A stretch of DNA of 64,000 nucleotides from positions 35,323 through 99,322 of the forward strand of contig CALGIJ010000027.1 in NCBI GenBank assembly GCA_937915545.1. The letters are read 5' to 3'. Source of the DNA: an uncultured Desulfobacterales bacterium (lineage in GTDB: Bacteria; Desulfobacterota; Desulfobulbia; Desulfobulbales; Desulfocapsaceae). The notes beneath the pieces are model-generated. The model was not told where the DNA came from. It was given only the letters and a program-made list of their open reading frames with translations, and did no database searches. How positions within the stretch are numbered: the first letter of the stretch is position 1; the number at the start of each line of letters is the position of its first letter. Shown piece after piece: positions 44,231-53,580 of the stretch. Both the position numbers and the translations under genes were made by a program.

Positions 44231-46810
44231 ATGGAACAACAAACAATACAAAATCAAGAAAGAGTAACTGACGAAAATACTCTGTCACGGCACAACAGCC
44301 GTGAGGATTTTGTTCGATTTGTTCAAAATGAAAAATTTTCTGTCCGGGCCACCAATGTCCTCTTGCAAAATTGTTTTTCCCTTGATGAATTCACCTCTCT
44401 CTCAGAACAAAAACTGCTCAGTTTCCAAAATTGCGGGAGGAAGACTGTTCGGGAAATCTTAAATTTTCTGAAAGCTAATTACACTGAAGGAGCGCTTATG
44501 CCTCCTTTGCCTCCAGAAGATCAATTGATGATGATGCCGCCAGAATCATCTATTGAATTACTGCCTCTTTTTTCTTCGCAAGGTCTACAAAACTTTTCAG
44601 CCGATCAACTTCCTCCTGGCTTCCAAGGTCATTTAAAAAACAAGGACCTCGCGCTTTCTGTGCGCAGCTCCAATATTCTTGAGGAGCTACAGCTGGAGAC
44701 AATCGGCGAGGTGATGCTGACGCCAGGGTCGGATCTTCTCAAGAAATCAAATTTCGGTCAAAAATGTCTCAGGGAACTGCAAAATGTGGTTCGTGAACTC
44801 TGCACAGGTGGCGCTCAGCTAGAACAGCTCGCCTTGCCACCGACTGAACATTCTCTCTCTATTCTGCCGTTGTTCTCCTCACAAAGGTTCAGAGGCTTAG
44901 CTGCTGCCGATATGCACCCGGGTTTTCAGGCATCAACAAAGCTCTCAGACCTGATTATTTCTCATCGTACCTCGAATGTCCTGGAAGTCCTCGGTTTGGA
45001 AACAATTGGCGAGGTCATACTGACCCCTGGTGACGAGCTGTTGCATACTAAGAATTTTGGCCGCAACAGCTTGAAAGAATTACGGGACATTGTCCGTTCG
45101 CTCTGTTTAGCCGATGGTCAAGGGGAAGAGCAGGACACCGTTGACTACTCAAGCTATGATGCAATGGTAAAATATTTCGTCAGCCAATGCGTGAAGAGCA
45201 AACGAGATCAACAGCTCTTTAAACAAAGGTTCTGCTTTACTGACGGTAAGGTTCCGACCTTGGAGGAGCTTGGCCAACAATTGGGCATTACCAGAGAACG
45301 TGCCCGGCAGATTTTCCAGAAGGGGCTGGATAGGTTGCGCATAAAGGCAAATCTGGATAGGCTGCGTTCTTTTTGGCAGAAACTCGATGCTCTTGTTTTA
45401 CAAGGTGGTGGACTGGTCAAGCTGGAGACACTGTCCACGGTTTTGCAGGCTCACTATGAATGGGCATCGCCACCATTTCCATTGGCTTTGGGGCAATTCC
45501 TTCTCCTTAAGGAAGCAGATGCTGTTTTTAAGCAGGCTGACGATCTGCTGGAAATCCCATGCCCATGCCAGAGCTGCAATGCGCCACAGGAGCAGTTGCA
45601 GAAGTTTGATTTCGAGGCCACTGAATCGTTCCATACCCAGGTTGTCGCCGCCCGGCTCAGTGAACATTGCCAGAAACAATGCCCTGCAGGCAATCCGGTA
45701 GCGACATTTTACCCTGCCTTTATTGAGCGCTTAGTGGATAACAGCAATGGTCTTCTGCTGCTCCATAACGATGTGGTGCTCCCTTATGAGCGGTGGCGGG
45801 AGAAGTATTGTGACAATCTTGAAGATGTTGTCTGCCAGGTCTTGGAGAGCCATGGCGAGCCCATGCATTTTCGGGAGATAGCCAATGGAATCCGGCAAGC
45901 GAATGAAAATTTCAAAGGGCTTTCAGATCACAATCTCCATGCCGCCGTTATGCGCTACGACTCCATTGAGATCACCAACCGAGGGACCTATGGCCTGAAA
46001 TCATGGGGTTTGGGTAGGTACCGTTCCGTTTCCACCGCCATTGAACAGTTGATTGACGAAAGGGGGCTGCCGCAAAAGAAACAAACAATTCTTGGGGAGT
46101 TGCAGGGTGAATTCACTGAAGGTAATATCACCTCCTCTCTGACGGTTGAGACGAGATTTGTCAGCATAGGCGATGGCTTTTACGACCGGCTGCAGAATTG
46201 GCAGGAGCGAACCCGCCAAGGGCTTATCAAGCTCCTGCCAGAGCCGGTGGCAGACTTAGCCAACTACCTGGTGAGCAGCAATAAAACCTCGTATAAGTTG
46301 GTCATGGCCCTTATCTTTATCCGCAGCATGGATGAGGATGGCTCCATCTACCTCTATAAACTCAAGGACATGTTTTATAACTTCTACCGTTCCCGCCACA
46401 AGAAAGGGCTGGTGGTGGAGCTTGATTCCTCGGTGATGAGCCGCATTGCCGAGTTGCCACCTGCAGATATAAAAAATAAAGCCAGCGAAGAGCCCTTAAA
46501 AAGCTTTTTACATACCGATTTTTTCCAAGTTTATTCACAAAATGGTGCCAAATTAAAGTTGTCCGACTTCTTGGTCTCAGTGCTGCAAGAAAGTACAACA
46601 CGGGACACCTTGCTTATCACCATCCTCAAGGCCATTGACGATTATTTTCTGAGGATCAGCCCGGCCAAAGCAATTCCTGTTGCCTCGCCACCGCCGCACG
46701 TTGCAGAGCCACGCCGTGAATTGGAGCGGGACCAACTAGAGGTAGAGCCAGAGCAATACTCGCCCTCCATCTCAATCAAGAAGAAAAGACGGGGGAAGAT
46801 AAAGCTATGA
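44231..46810 (+). CDS. BREX-linked protein with three alphaCTD-like repeats, sigma4-like HTH and HARE-HTH
   Basis: 859 aa. Three copies of an RNA-polymerase alpha-CTD/HhH-like unit: SVRATNVLLQNC...FQNCGRKTVREI (about 36-80), LSVRSSNILEELQLETIGEV...FGQKCLREL (about 141-190) and SHRTSNVLEVLGLETIGEV...FGRNSLKEL (about 240-290). Then a sigma-70 region 4-like HTH (PTLEELGQQLGITRERARQI, about 341-361) and a HARE-HTH segment (LESHGEPMHFREIANGIRQA). It probably binds DNA and may regulate or target the defence system. ATG 44231; two other in-frame starts lie just upstream. Its stop overlaps the brxP start (ATGA). Confidence 0.75.
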   Translation: MEQQTIQNQERVTDENTLSRHNSREDFVRFVQNEKFSVRATNVLLQNCFSLDEFTSLSEQKLLSFQNCGRKTVREILNFLKANYTEGALMPPLPPEDQLMMMPPESSIELLPLFSSQGLQNFSADQLPPGFQGHLKNKDLALSVRSSNILEELQLETIGEVMLTPGSDLLKKSNFGQKCLRELQNVVRELCTGGAQLEQLALPPTEHSLSILPLFSSQRFRGLAAADMHPGFQASTKLSDLIISHRTSNVLEVLGLETIGEVILTPGDELLHTKNFGRNSLKELRDIVRSLCLADGQGEEQDTVDYSSYDAMVKYFVSQCVKSKRDQQLFKQRFCFTDGKVPTLEELGQQLGITRERARQIFQKGLDRLRIKANLDRLRSFWQKLDALVLQGGGLVKLETLSTVLQAHYEWASPPFPLALGQFLLLKEADAVFKQADDLLEIPCPCQSCNAPQEQLQKFDFEATESFHTQVVAARLSEHCQKQCPAGNPVATFYPAFIERLVDNSNGLLLLHNDVVLPYERWREKYCDNLEDVVCQVLESHGEPMHFREIANGIRQANENFKGLSDHNLHAAVMRYDSIEITNRGTYGLKSWGLGRYRSVSTAIEQLIDERGLPQKKQTILGELQGEFTEGNITSSLTVETRFVSIGDGFYDRLQNWQERTRQGLIKLLPEPVADLANYLVSSNKTSYKLVMALIFIRSMDEDGSIYLYKLKDMFYNFYRSRHKKGLVVELDSSVMSRIAELPPADIKNKASEEPLKSFLHTDFFQVYSQNGAKLKLSDFLVSVLQESTTRDTLLITILKAIDDYFLRISPAKAIPVASPPPHVAEPRRELERDQLEVEPEQYSPSISIKKKRRGKIKL

Positions 46811-48411
46811 GTAAGCCAACCGGAAAAAGGACCTATTGGTGCGACACTTGCCATGTCCATCTGCTTGCCCCCAAGTGTCTGGCCTGTGGTTCGGTTGGCC
46901 GTGATCTCTGCGCCGCCACCTTGGTCCCGGTGTTTAGACCGGAGATCCAGTACCTCAAAAAACTAGTACCTGATGAAATACAGCCATTGCTCAAAGAGGG
47001 GGAAGTGTGGGTCTCCCCTGGGCACTATGCCTATTATTGCCAGGGTGTCTTGATCTTCAAATTAGCGGCCAATACAGAACAAGTGACCATCACTTCTGAG
47101 GCTCAGCAATTAACCCCCCTGGCCCGGAGCAGAAAGAAGTGGCTCACTACTCTGCAGCAAGCCAATAAAAAGTATATTGAAGATCTACAATATGAGGCTG
47201 AGGACTTCATCCGCCAGACCGTGGCCGAACATGGCAACAAAACAACCCTGATTTCCTTTTCCGGAGGCAAGGACTCCACCGTGGTCTCGCATCTGGTGAT
47301 GAGTGGCTTGGGTCGTAGTGATGTCCTCCATATTTTCGCCGATACCACCATCGAATTTCCAGACACTTACACCTATATTAAGGACTTTCAGCAGCAACAT
47401 CCGTTGACTCCTTTCATCAAAAGCGAGTCAAAGCTGGATTTTTTCCAGACGGCAGAGACCATTGGCCCGCCCAGTCGCATCCTGCGCTGGTGCTGCACTA
47501 CCCACAAGACCAACCCCCTGGCCAAGCTCATTGACTCTATGAGCCCTGAACAGGGTGTCTTGACCTTTGATGGAGTGCGCAAAAGTGAGTCTTCTCGTCG
47601 TTCTAATTACCCTCGTGTGTCTGGTAAGCACAAAATTGCCCGTGAAACTTTGGCGCGTCCAATTTTAGAGTGGACTGACCTGGATGTTTGGCTTTACCTC
47701 CTTTTCCATGAGTTACCGATTAACCAGGCCTATAAAAAAGGATTTCGGCGGGTTGGCTGCCTTTACTGCCCCTTTAATAGCGAGTGGTCACAGGAGATGA
47801 TTAGTGATCGCTATCCGCAAAAGGGCAAGAAATGGCAAACCTTTCTCCACAAACAGGCCCAGCGAATGCAACATGCTAATCCGGAAGTGTTTGTACAATG
47901 GGGGTGGCGAACGCGGGCAGGTGGCCGTGGTCTGGATCATTACAAGTCGGCCCTGGAGTCCCAACCGTGCAAGCTCTCCGATGATGCGGTGATGTATCAG
48001 CTTCTAAGTGGTGAAATCCGTCTGGTTCGGCATTTCCTTCGGCCTTTTGGCCCACAGTCCAGGGTGAGCAGTGATGACTTTGGAGAGAGTTTCCTCATCC
48101 ATGACATTAAGACCCATGAGATTTTGGCCAGCGTGGAGGTGGGCTATGTTGATCAGGCAATCCGGATCAACTATCTCGTAAAAAAATATCGGCTGATTTT
48201 CCAGCAGCGGGTGGAGAAGCAGCTCAAGAAGTTGCAGAGTTGTTTGTTTTGCGGTGCCTGTGGGGCAAAATGTAAAATCAAGGCGCTAAACTCAGAGGGT
48301 AGTTTTGAAATAGATGATGCAAGATGTATTAGCTGTTTAGATTGCGTATCACACAAGTGTCCTATTGGGAAATCACTCCACTATAAAGGTTCAAATAAGA
48401 ATAATGGCTGA
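46807..48411 (+). CDS. brxP: BrxP-type PAPS reductase family protein
   Basis: 534 aa. An N-terminal zinc ribbon (CDTCHVHLLAPKCLACG), the PP-loop SFSGGKDSTVVSHL of the phosphoadenosine-phosphosulfate reductase superfamily, WCCTTHKTNP and VRKSESSRR, a further CLYCPF Cys pair, and a C-terminal ferredoxin-like cluster (CLFCGACGAKC; CISCLDCVSHKC). In type 4 BREX this gene takes the place of the methyltransferase and may modify DNA or a cofactor with sulfur; that role is inferred by analogy with DndC. Overlaps both neighbours, so it is translationally coupled. Confidence 0.88.
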   Translation: MSKPTGKRTYWCDTCHVHLLAPKCLACGSVGRDLCAATLVPVFRPEIQYLKKLVPDEIQPLLKEGEVWVSPGHYAYYCQGVLIFKLAANTEQVTITSEAQQLTPLARSRKKWLTTLQQANKKYIEDLQYEAEDFIRQTVAEHGNKTTLISFSGGKDSTVVSHLVMSGLGRSDVLHIFADTTIEFPDTYTYIKDFQQQHPLTPFIKSESKLDFFQTAETIGPPSRILRWCCTTHKTNPLAKLIDSMSPEQGVLTFDGVRKSESSRRSNYPRVSGKHKIARETLARPILEWTDLDVWLYLLFHELPINQAYKKGFRRVGCLYCPFNSEWSQEMISDRYPQKGKKWQTFLHKQAQRMQHANPEVFVQWGWRTRAGGRGLDHYKSALESQPCKLSDDAVMYQLLSGEIRLVRHFLRPFGPQSRVSSDDFGESFLIHDIKTHEILASVEVGYVDQAIRINYLVKKYRLIFQQRVEKQLKKLQSCLFCGACGAKCKIKALNSEGSFEIDDARCISCLDCVSHKCPIGKSLHYKGSNKNNG

Positions 48412-49309
48412 ATATAAATTTGGTTTTGAAGAAGCATGGCTACGCCTCATTTTAAAAAAATTACCAGATAACCCCGATCTGTTTCTCCCTAAAGCCGTGG
48501 AAAAAGCACAGTCACTATTGCGGGTCGGCAAGCTTAAGGTCGGTGCAGCCCGGGCCTGGGCGGAATCTGCCGGACTTGTATGCAAGAAAAAAGGAGCCTT
48601 CGAGCTCACCCCCTTGGGCCAGATAATAGCCAAGCATGACCCGAATTTGGAGGAGGATGGTATCTGGTGGCTCCTGCATTATAACCTTGCCAAAGCAAGC
48701 AGCCCGGCCTGGTTCTATTCCTATTATTGTAACGAGTTCAGCCAAGACAACTTCAGCCGTGATGATTTTGAAACAGCGGTGCGGGCCTATTGGGATGACA
48801 ATCATGAGAAGCCCATGACTGACAGTGTCTTTCACAAGCTGATATTCTCCCCCTTCAAACAGGTCTTTGAAGGGACACGACTCGGTGATGAGTTTGGCTT
48901 CTGGCGGACCGATGATGAGGGAAATTTTTTTCGTCAGACACATGATGCCCCCCCTCTGCCCAAGGCCATTCTTGCTTACGCCCTGCTGGACTGGGCCATG
49001 GAGCAAGAACGTCAGTCCGTTCACCTGGAAAAACTCATGGAGGCAGGGGGGGTGGGACGCATCTTCAGGCTTACTCGGGAGGACTTTGACAGCCTGCTGG
49101 TTGACATTGGCGAGTATTATCAAAAGCAGGTGGCCTGGATCAGCCATACTGCTGGGCTGAACTCCATTTCAATTATGGATTGCCCTGCCCTGGTCATGGT
49201 GAGCGCCTTTTATCATGAGCTGGATGGAGAAGAGCCCATGGATGCTCTTGCCATGGGGAAACAGGAGGTCGAAAAGATAATCGGCCAGGCAACTCCTCTC
49301 TTTTCGTAG
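48404..49309 (+). CDS. DUF4007 family protein
   Basis: 301 aa. FGFEEAWLRLILKKL near the start, AARAWAESAGLV and the winged-helix-like FELTPLGQIIAKHDPNLEED, then WWLLHYNLAKASSPAWFYSY: the DUF4007 pattern. DUF4007 genes regularly accompany PAPS-reductase genes in phosphorothioation and BREX type 4 loci and probably bind DNA. Start at ATG 48404, overlapping the brxP stop by 8 bases. Confidence 0.85.
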   Translation: MAEYKFGFEEAWLRLILKKLPDNPDLFLPKAVEKAQSLLRVGKLKVGAARAWAESAGLVCKKKGAFELTPLGQIIAKHDPNLEEDGIWWLLHYNLAKASSPAWFYSYYCNEFSQDNFSRDDFETAVRAYWDDNHEKPMTDSVFHKLIFSPFKQVFEGTRLGDEFGFWRTDDEGNFFRQTHDAPPLPKAILAYALLDWAMEQERQSVHLEKLMEAGGVGRIFRLTREDFDSLLVDIGEYYQKQVAWISHTAGLNSISIMDCPALVMVSAFYHELDGEEPMDALAMGKQEVEKIIGQATPLFS

Positions 49310-49318
49310 GTGATCATC

Positions 49319-49753
49319 ATGGCCATTTATGAAGAGTTGCTGGAGAAATATCACCAGTACCGGGAGCATCGTTACAAGGTGCTGATTATTATCAAAGCCC
49401 CCCAGGACAGCCTATTCCCTCCGTCGCTTGTTAGCGAATTTGCCGAAAGTACCGAGGCGCAGGTGATCAATTTTGAAGAGAGCTACAAGGGTAGGCTGAA
49501 TGAGTTCTTTATCTGGCAGGATATCCGCAACAAGCTTTACGAGATGGCGAATACCCAGGCCACAATTGCGGTGGATATTGAACCGATTTATGCCAAGTGG
49601 CCCGACCATGAGCGGCTGGTTTTTTTAAAAAATATCCTCTTGAGCGAACCCAAGCACCCTCTTGTCTTGATGCTGAGCTGTCAGGAGGATTTGAGTGGCT
49701 TACAGAAGATAGATGGCAACAACAGGGGACTTATTTGGGCACCAGAAAAATAA
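49319..49753 (+). CDS. Small BREX-associated protein
   Basis: 144 aa, ATG 49319 with AGGTGA just upstream. Alternating strands and helices (YKVLIIIKAPQDSLF; ATIAVDIEPIYAKW; HPLVLMLSCQEDL) give a compact alpha/beta fold reminiscent of a NTPase-like core without a P-loop. Position between DUF4007 and brxC parallels BrxB in other BREX types, but I see no clear DUF1788 match. Function unknown. Confidence 0.6.
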   Translation: MAIYEELLEKYHQYREHRYKVLIIIKAPQDSLFPPSLVSEFAESTEAQVINFEESYKGRLNEFFIWQDIRNKLYEMANTQATIAVDIEPIYAKWPDHERLVFLKNILLSEPKHPLVLMLSCQEDLSGLQKIDGNNRGLIWAPEK

Positions 49754-49789
49754 CAGGGGCACCCGTTTAATAATGAGTGGAGAGCAGGC

Positions 49790-52700
49790 ATGACAACCCA
49801 GAATTTAAGTGATTTTATCCATATATCGCCCGGATTTAAGGCGGCTGTGAACTTGCAGAATGACCGCAACAACCTGGACAAGGTTGGCGGCTTTATCCCA
49901 ACCGAGGTGGCAAAGGAAATTATCCTAGATTTGGCAAAGAAGCTCCACCCCACCAGTGACCTGCGTTCACGGATCATCATGGGCACCTATGGTACCGGAA
50001 AAAGTCACCTGGCCCTTGTTCTGCTCAACTTTTTTGTCCGCAACCTGGAAACAAAGCAGCTGCAAAGGGTCATGGAGAAACTGGAACCAGATACAAAGGA
50101 TGTTTTGGTCCAGTTTCGTGAATTGGTGCCGGAGAAATTCCTTGTTGTTACCCTCTACGGTGATGAGGGAAATATTGCCGATGGCTTGATTATGGGTTTG
50201 CGTCAGGCCCTTGAGGCAGAAGGTCTAGATTATCTGCTGCCCTCCTCAGCCTTTGATGCGGCCCTAGCACGAATTGAAGAAATTAAGAATAATTTTCCAG
50301 AAAGTTACACCCTGCTCAAGAATGAACTTGCGAACAATCTCATCGAACAAAATCGCATGTCAGTGGAGGAATTGACGACCAGGCTACAGAACTACCAAAA
50401 AAAGGCCTTTGATGTATTTAGGGCCATTCACCCCTCCTTTTCTGCCGGTAGCCACTTTCAATATACCACCATGCTGTCCCCCAATGAGTTTTACTCCACG
50501 GTGGTAAAAGACTTGAAAGCGCAGCACGGCTTTGCCGGGATTGTCGTTTTCTGGGATGAGTTCGGCCAAAAAATGGGAGAGGTGGTCAAGGATCCAACTG
50601 GCAAGGAAGGAGAGGTATTACAGAGATTTGCTGAGTGCTGTAACGATAGCGGCGAAAATCAGCTTCATTTTTACCTATTCTGCCATAGATCCTTGAAGGA
50701 ATATCACGATATCTCCATGAATGCCCTGGGAGCCAATAACCAGCAACTTGAGGAGGATTTGCGTAAGATCGAAGGCCGCTTCAAGCAATACATCATGAAA
50801 AGCACTGATGTTGAGACCTTTCAGCTCATTGATGGAGTTATTGTGGCTGATACGTCCGCCCCTGGCTGGGGGTTGATGACCACAAACCATAATGCCTATT
50901 TTGACTCTCTGGTACAGGAAACCGCCCGCTTGAAATATTTTACTGGCTTTACCCCAGATGAGCTCAAGGCCACAGTGGTTCTAGGGACCTACCCGTTGCA
51001 TCCCATGTCGGTGTATAGCCTGCCTGCAATTTCGGAAAAGGTTGCCCAGAATAACCGGACTTTATTCACCTGCCTTTGTGAAGATGAGCCTGGCAGCTTT
51101 AACCGTTACTTGGCCAAGGCTGTTTGTGATTCAGAGGCACCCTATCCACCGATGTTTACAGTTGATGGATTATGGGATTATTTCGCCAAAGATGTCAAAC
51201 AGCAGGAGCGGACGTCTTCAATCTATCGAGACTTTGAACATCTCAAGACACGTTTGGATGGTGATGACGAGTTGGGCTTACGAATCCTCAAGGCAGTCTC
51301 TGTATTTCGTGTAACCAACCCGGCCAGATTCAAGGTGACGGAGGAGATCCTAGCCTATTCACTTGATATCCCTCATCAGGAGAAACAGTCCTTTGGAGAG
51401 GTGTTGGCCCGTCACTCTGATCTGCAAAATGAGAATCACATCTTATTAAAACTGCCCTCTGATGGCTCCTATCGACCTGCAGTGAGCAGCGCCACTGAGT
51501 CACTCATGAAGAAGGTGGGTAAACTGCTCAATGACACCCCTGAAAAACTTGGGCCAAGTCCTGTGCAGTACCTGAAGTCGCTTTGGTCGAGATTACCAGT
51601 AGATGGAAGTTATGAGGCTACGAGCTATGGTGATGAGTACGGGGTAGTGCGGCAATTGCTGATTGAACCAATCAGTATGAATCAGCTTAAAGAGAGCCTG
51701 CATATCCTGACTAAAAACCTGGGAACAGGGAACTACCAAGATGGAGTACTTCTGGTGGTCCTCTGCGCAAGTAGCAGTGAAATTACAGAGGCTAAAACAA
51801 TCGCCGCAACTGAGCTTTCTGATCCAAAATATAACCAAGTGGTCTTGGCTATCCCTAAAGCACCGGTGCAGATTTTCAAAATCTTGCGAGAACATCAAGC
51901 CCTTGCATATTTGAAGAATAACGAGGCTAGCCTCTATGCCGAGGGAGGTGAACTGCACGAGGAGTGGCGGGTGTGGGATGACGATAAATCAACCCAGCTT
52001 TCAGATACTGTTGGTGACCTCTTTTCCCCTGAAAAGCAAATGCTTGATTATATATGGCAAGGGCAAGCACAACAGGTGCTGAACTCCAGGCAAATAAAGA
52101 AATTAACCTCCAAGGTAATGTACGAGGTATTTCCTGATTGTCCTAATATCCATGAGCCCAAGTTGACTTTGGATGATTTTGGCGGCAACTGGGGTTACAG
52201 GAAAAACTGTCGGGATATCATTATCAAGCTTGTGAGCAAAGGCGCGGCAGAGAAACTCTGGAACGAGACAGCTACAGATTCCAATCATATCATCAACCAG
52301 GTTTTCAAGAGTAACGGGTTGTTGCGGAAAAATCAGGCAGGAGAGTATGTTATTGCAAAGCCTGATGACTCCGCTTTCAAAGGCGCAAGCAAGACCTGGG
52401 AGTGTATTGAAAAATATATCCAGAAGGCGCGCAGCCAGCCGGTAAAGATGGATAATCTCGTCAGGGTGTTACGCAAGCCTCCTTTTGGAGTGCCGTGCCG
52501 GGCCATGCCTCTGTTTTTTGCAGCAATAGCCCATAATGAGTTGGCTTATGGCAATATCTCTTTTGAGTACCAGCGTAATGCCAACCATGTAGAAAAAATA
52601 AACGTTATTGAAAATGAAACCTTAGAGAAAGTCTTCACCGCGCCGGAAAAATACAAGCTGGTGTATGTGAATGTTAGCTCCAACCAGAAGGCCCTGACTA

Positions 52701-53575
52701 ATGGTCTAGCTAAACTGTTTAATGTTGAGCTTACTCCGGCGGACCCTCCCCTTGAGAGGGTGAAAAAAGTTGGAGAGGTGGTTGGTGCCTGGTACCGTGC
52801 CTTACCCAAATATGCCCAGCTGACAAAAAAAATTTCTGACGAAGCGGATGTCTTGCGTCATCACATCTTCCGGCCCCTCGCCGAGCTGGAACCAGACACA
52901 CCGCAAATCCTCCTAAAAGATGCTTTCGAGTATGTTTTTGATGCGGACCAGAATGTGCAGCAAAAGGACGTTGAAGGTCTTGTTGGCCCAATAAAGGCAG
53001 AGTTTGAAGGTTTACTTGAAGATCTGAAAAAACGAATCATTGCTGAGTATGTCAATATCTTCGGAGAAGAGTCGAACCCAGGCCATGGGCTTACTCCTTG
53101 GTTTACAGGGCTCTCCCAGGAAAAGCAGCACCATGTCTATGTTGGCGAGGTGGCCAACCTTGTCAATATCTGCCGGGAAAGCCCGGATCTTAATGACGAT
53201 GCCTTGCTGAAAATTGCGGAGAAGATGACAGGCCTGCCTATTTCATGCTGGGGTGACGATCTGGTGGTCAAGTTTGGGGCCAAACTCGAGTTTGCCAAGA
53301 ATTTTGTCGATGCCTTTGAGCCGCCAACAAGACCTGCCCCTGACCCAAAACCAGACCTCGATCCTCCTGCACCAGGCCAGGGTACCCTCAGCATGTTTTT
53401 GAGTGGCCAAAACAAGGTGCGGACCTTCGAAATAATGGATTCCCTGTCTCCAAATGGTGTTGTCTTGGAAAATATGTTGAATTCAACCCTGGAACAGTTG
53501 GGGAAAGGGCTGGATGATCAGGAAAAAGTTGCAATCATCTATCGTGTTGTTGGCAAGCATGTCTTCGGAGCATAG
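49790..53575 (+). CDS. brxC: BREX ATPase BrxC
   Basis: 1261 aa. Walker A GTYGTGKS at 65-72 and a Walker B-type IVVFWDEFGQ near 250, in the BrxC/DUF6079-like arrangement (MTTQNLSDFIHISPGF at the N-terminus). BrxC is the large ATPase common to all BREX types, required for defence and host DNA modification. ATG behind GGAGAG; stop is 5 bases before pglZ. The proline-rich stretch near residue 1180 (PTRPAPDPKPDLDPPAPG) is a flexible linker to a small C-terminal domain. Confidence 0.9.
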   Translation: MTTQNLSDFIHISPGFKAAVNLQNDRNNLDKVGGFIPTEVAKEIILDLAKKLHPTSDLRSRIIMGTYGTGKSHLALVLLNFFVRNLETKQLQRVMEKLEPDTKDVLVQFRELVPEKFLVVTLYGDEGNIADGLIMGLRQALEAEGLDYLLPSSAFDAALARIEEIKNNFPESYTLLKNELANNLIEQNRMSVEELTTRLQNYQKKAFDVFRAIHPSFSAGSHFQYTTMLSPNEFYSTVVKDLKAQHGFAGIVVFWDEFGQKMGEVVKDPTGKEGEVLQRFAECCNDSGENQLHFYLFCHRSLKEYHDISMNALGANNQQLEEDLRKIEGRFKQYIMKSTDVETFQLIDGVIVADTSAPGWGLMTTNHNAYFDSLVQETARLKYFTGFTPDELKATVVLGTYPLHPMSVYSLPAISEKVAQNNRTLFTCLCEDEPGSFNRYLAKAVCDSEAPYPPMFTVDGLWDYFAKDVKQQERTSSIYRDFEHLKTRLDGDDELGLRILKAVSVFRVTNPARFKVTEEILAYSLDIPHQEKQSFGEVLARHSDLQNENHILLKLPSDGSYRPAVSSATESLMKKVGKLLNDTPEKLGPSPVQYLKSLWSRLPVDGSYEATSYGDEYGVVRQLLIEPISMNQLKESLHILTKNLGTGNYQDGVLLVVLCASSSEITEAKTIAATELSDPKYNQVVLAIPKAPVQIFKILREHQALAYLKNNEASLYAEGGELHEEWRVWDDDKSTQLSDTVGDLFSPEKQMLDYIWQGQAQQVLNSRQIKKLTSKVMYEVFPDCPNIHEPKLTLDDFGGNWGYRKNCRDIIIKLVSKGAAEKLWNETATDSNHIINQVFKSNGLLRKNQAGEYVIAKPDDSAFKGASKTWECIEKYIQKARSQPVKMDNLVRVLRKPPFGVPCRAMPLFFAAIAHNELAYGNISFEYQRNANHVEKINVIENETLEKVFTAPEKYKLVYVNVSSNQKALTNGLAKLFNVELTPADPPLERVKKVGEVVGAWYRALPKYAQLTKKISDEADVLRHHIFRPLAELEPDTPQILLKDAFEYVFDADQNVQQKDVEGLVGPIKAEFEGLLEDLKKRIIAEYVNIFGEESNPGHGLTPWFTGLSQEKQHHVYVGEVANLVNICRESPDLNDDALLKIAEKMTGLPISCWGDDLVVKFGAKLEFAKNFVDAFEPPTRPAPDPKPDLDPPAPGQGTLSMFLSGQNKVRTFEIMDSLSPNGVVLENMLNSTLEQLGKGLDDQEKVAIIYRVVGKHVFGA

Positions 53576-53580
53576 GGCCT